64,000 bases of DNA from CAWHQZ01 sp963831645 (GTDB taxonomy: Bacteria; Pseudomonadota; Alphaproteobacteria; Rhizobiales; Aestuariivirgaceae). Under the pieces are notes generated by a model. It did no database searches and was not told the DNA's origin. It was given only the letters and a program-made list of their open reading frames with translations. The translations under genes and the position numbers were made by a program. Shown in pieces: positions 63,960 to 64,000 of this stretch. The stretch lies in the NCBI GenBank assembly GCA_963831645.1, contig CAWHQZ010000012.1:1-64000 (forward strand), read 5' to 3'. Numbering within the stretch: position 1 is the first letter of the stretch; each line of letters begins with the position of its first letter.

Positions 63960-64000
63960 ATGAACGACAAGACTGACGCCAGCCTGAGTCGCGACTACCG
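63960..64000 (+). CDS. Start of a gene cut by the window edge
   Basis: ATG at 63960 opens MNDKTDASLSRDY and runs off the end. Too little is present to name it. Confidence 0.4.
   Translation, partial: MNDKTDASLSRDY

Overview
The window looks like a chromosomal segment of a GC-rich alphaproteobacterium, most likely Hyphomicrobiales or a relative. This rests on gene content: a BA14K-type secreted protein, a class III cyclase-TPR regulator, a DUF1989 urea-carboxylase-associated protein, a complete homogentisate pathway and REP-like 'GTCATCCCCGC..GCGGGGAT' palindromes. No rRNA or species marker is present, so the assignment is inference. A dominant property of the sequence is frame breakage. About half of the recognisable genes can only be read full length by changing frame one or more times, while others (nadE, gltX, gor, rpiA, livG, doeB, speB) are perfectly open. 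This could be uncorrected indel error or real decay. I annotate frame-broken genes over their full extent and say where the frame changes.

Layout. 0-2.8 kb: a cyclase/TPR regulator and a VapBC toxin-antitoxin pair with a perfect operator palindrome. 2.9-12.3 kb: a probable amine or amino-acid catabolic cluster (glutamine-synthetase-like ligase, class III aminotransferase, N-formylglutamate-amidohydrolase-like enzyme, isochorismatase-family hydrolase) with a branched-chain-type ABC importer whose livKHM and livGF halves converge. 12.5-13.8 kb: higBA followed by a doubly truncated hicBA remnant and a LysR scrap. 13.8-18.8 kb: a badly broken FAD oxidase and a fatty-acid desaturase divergent from an XRE regulator, then a PhnD-like binding protein and a GST. 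18.8-22.5 kb: GST, gltX, nadE.

23.1-30.4 kb is a Phe/Tyr degradation block: phhA, hpd, hmgA, fah, maiA, enough to take phenylalanine to fumarate and acetoacetate apart from the tyrosine transaminase. It is interrupted by a doeB-eutB pair of the ectoine/hydroxyectoine-utilisation type. 30.5-34 kb holds a BA14K-type protein, a sugar-binding-protein scrap and an IS630-family transposase.

34-43.8 kb is an accessory region with a receiver-only response regulator. It contains a minus-strand array that looks defence-related (unknown protein plus 4-TM membrane protein, MT-A70 adenine methyltransferase overlapping a PD-(D/E)XK nuclease, 2-deoxyribosyltransferase-like protein), a duplicated orphan gene flanking a Lys/Ala-rich protein, and a HicB-like two-gene operon.

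43.8-52.8 kb is a 9-kb island integrated into tRNA-Val(CAC). A 52-bp copy of the tRNA 3' part marks the far end and a broken tyrosine integrase sits beside the tRNA. It carries a phage-type ATPase/helicase, a serine resolvase, and a large nuclease-SF2 helicase ending in five tandem repeats resembling the 'phage-integrase repeat unit'.

52.9-64 kb returns to core metabolism: gph, gabD, rpiA, gor, an ECF sigma/anti-sigma pair, an AbrB-PIN toxin-antitoxin pair, a DUF1989 protein, a PhyH dioxygenase, an NhaD antiporter and an agmatinase-family ureohydrolase, ending in a long palindromic repeat and the first codons of another gene.
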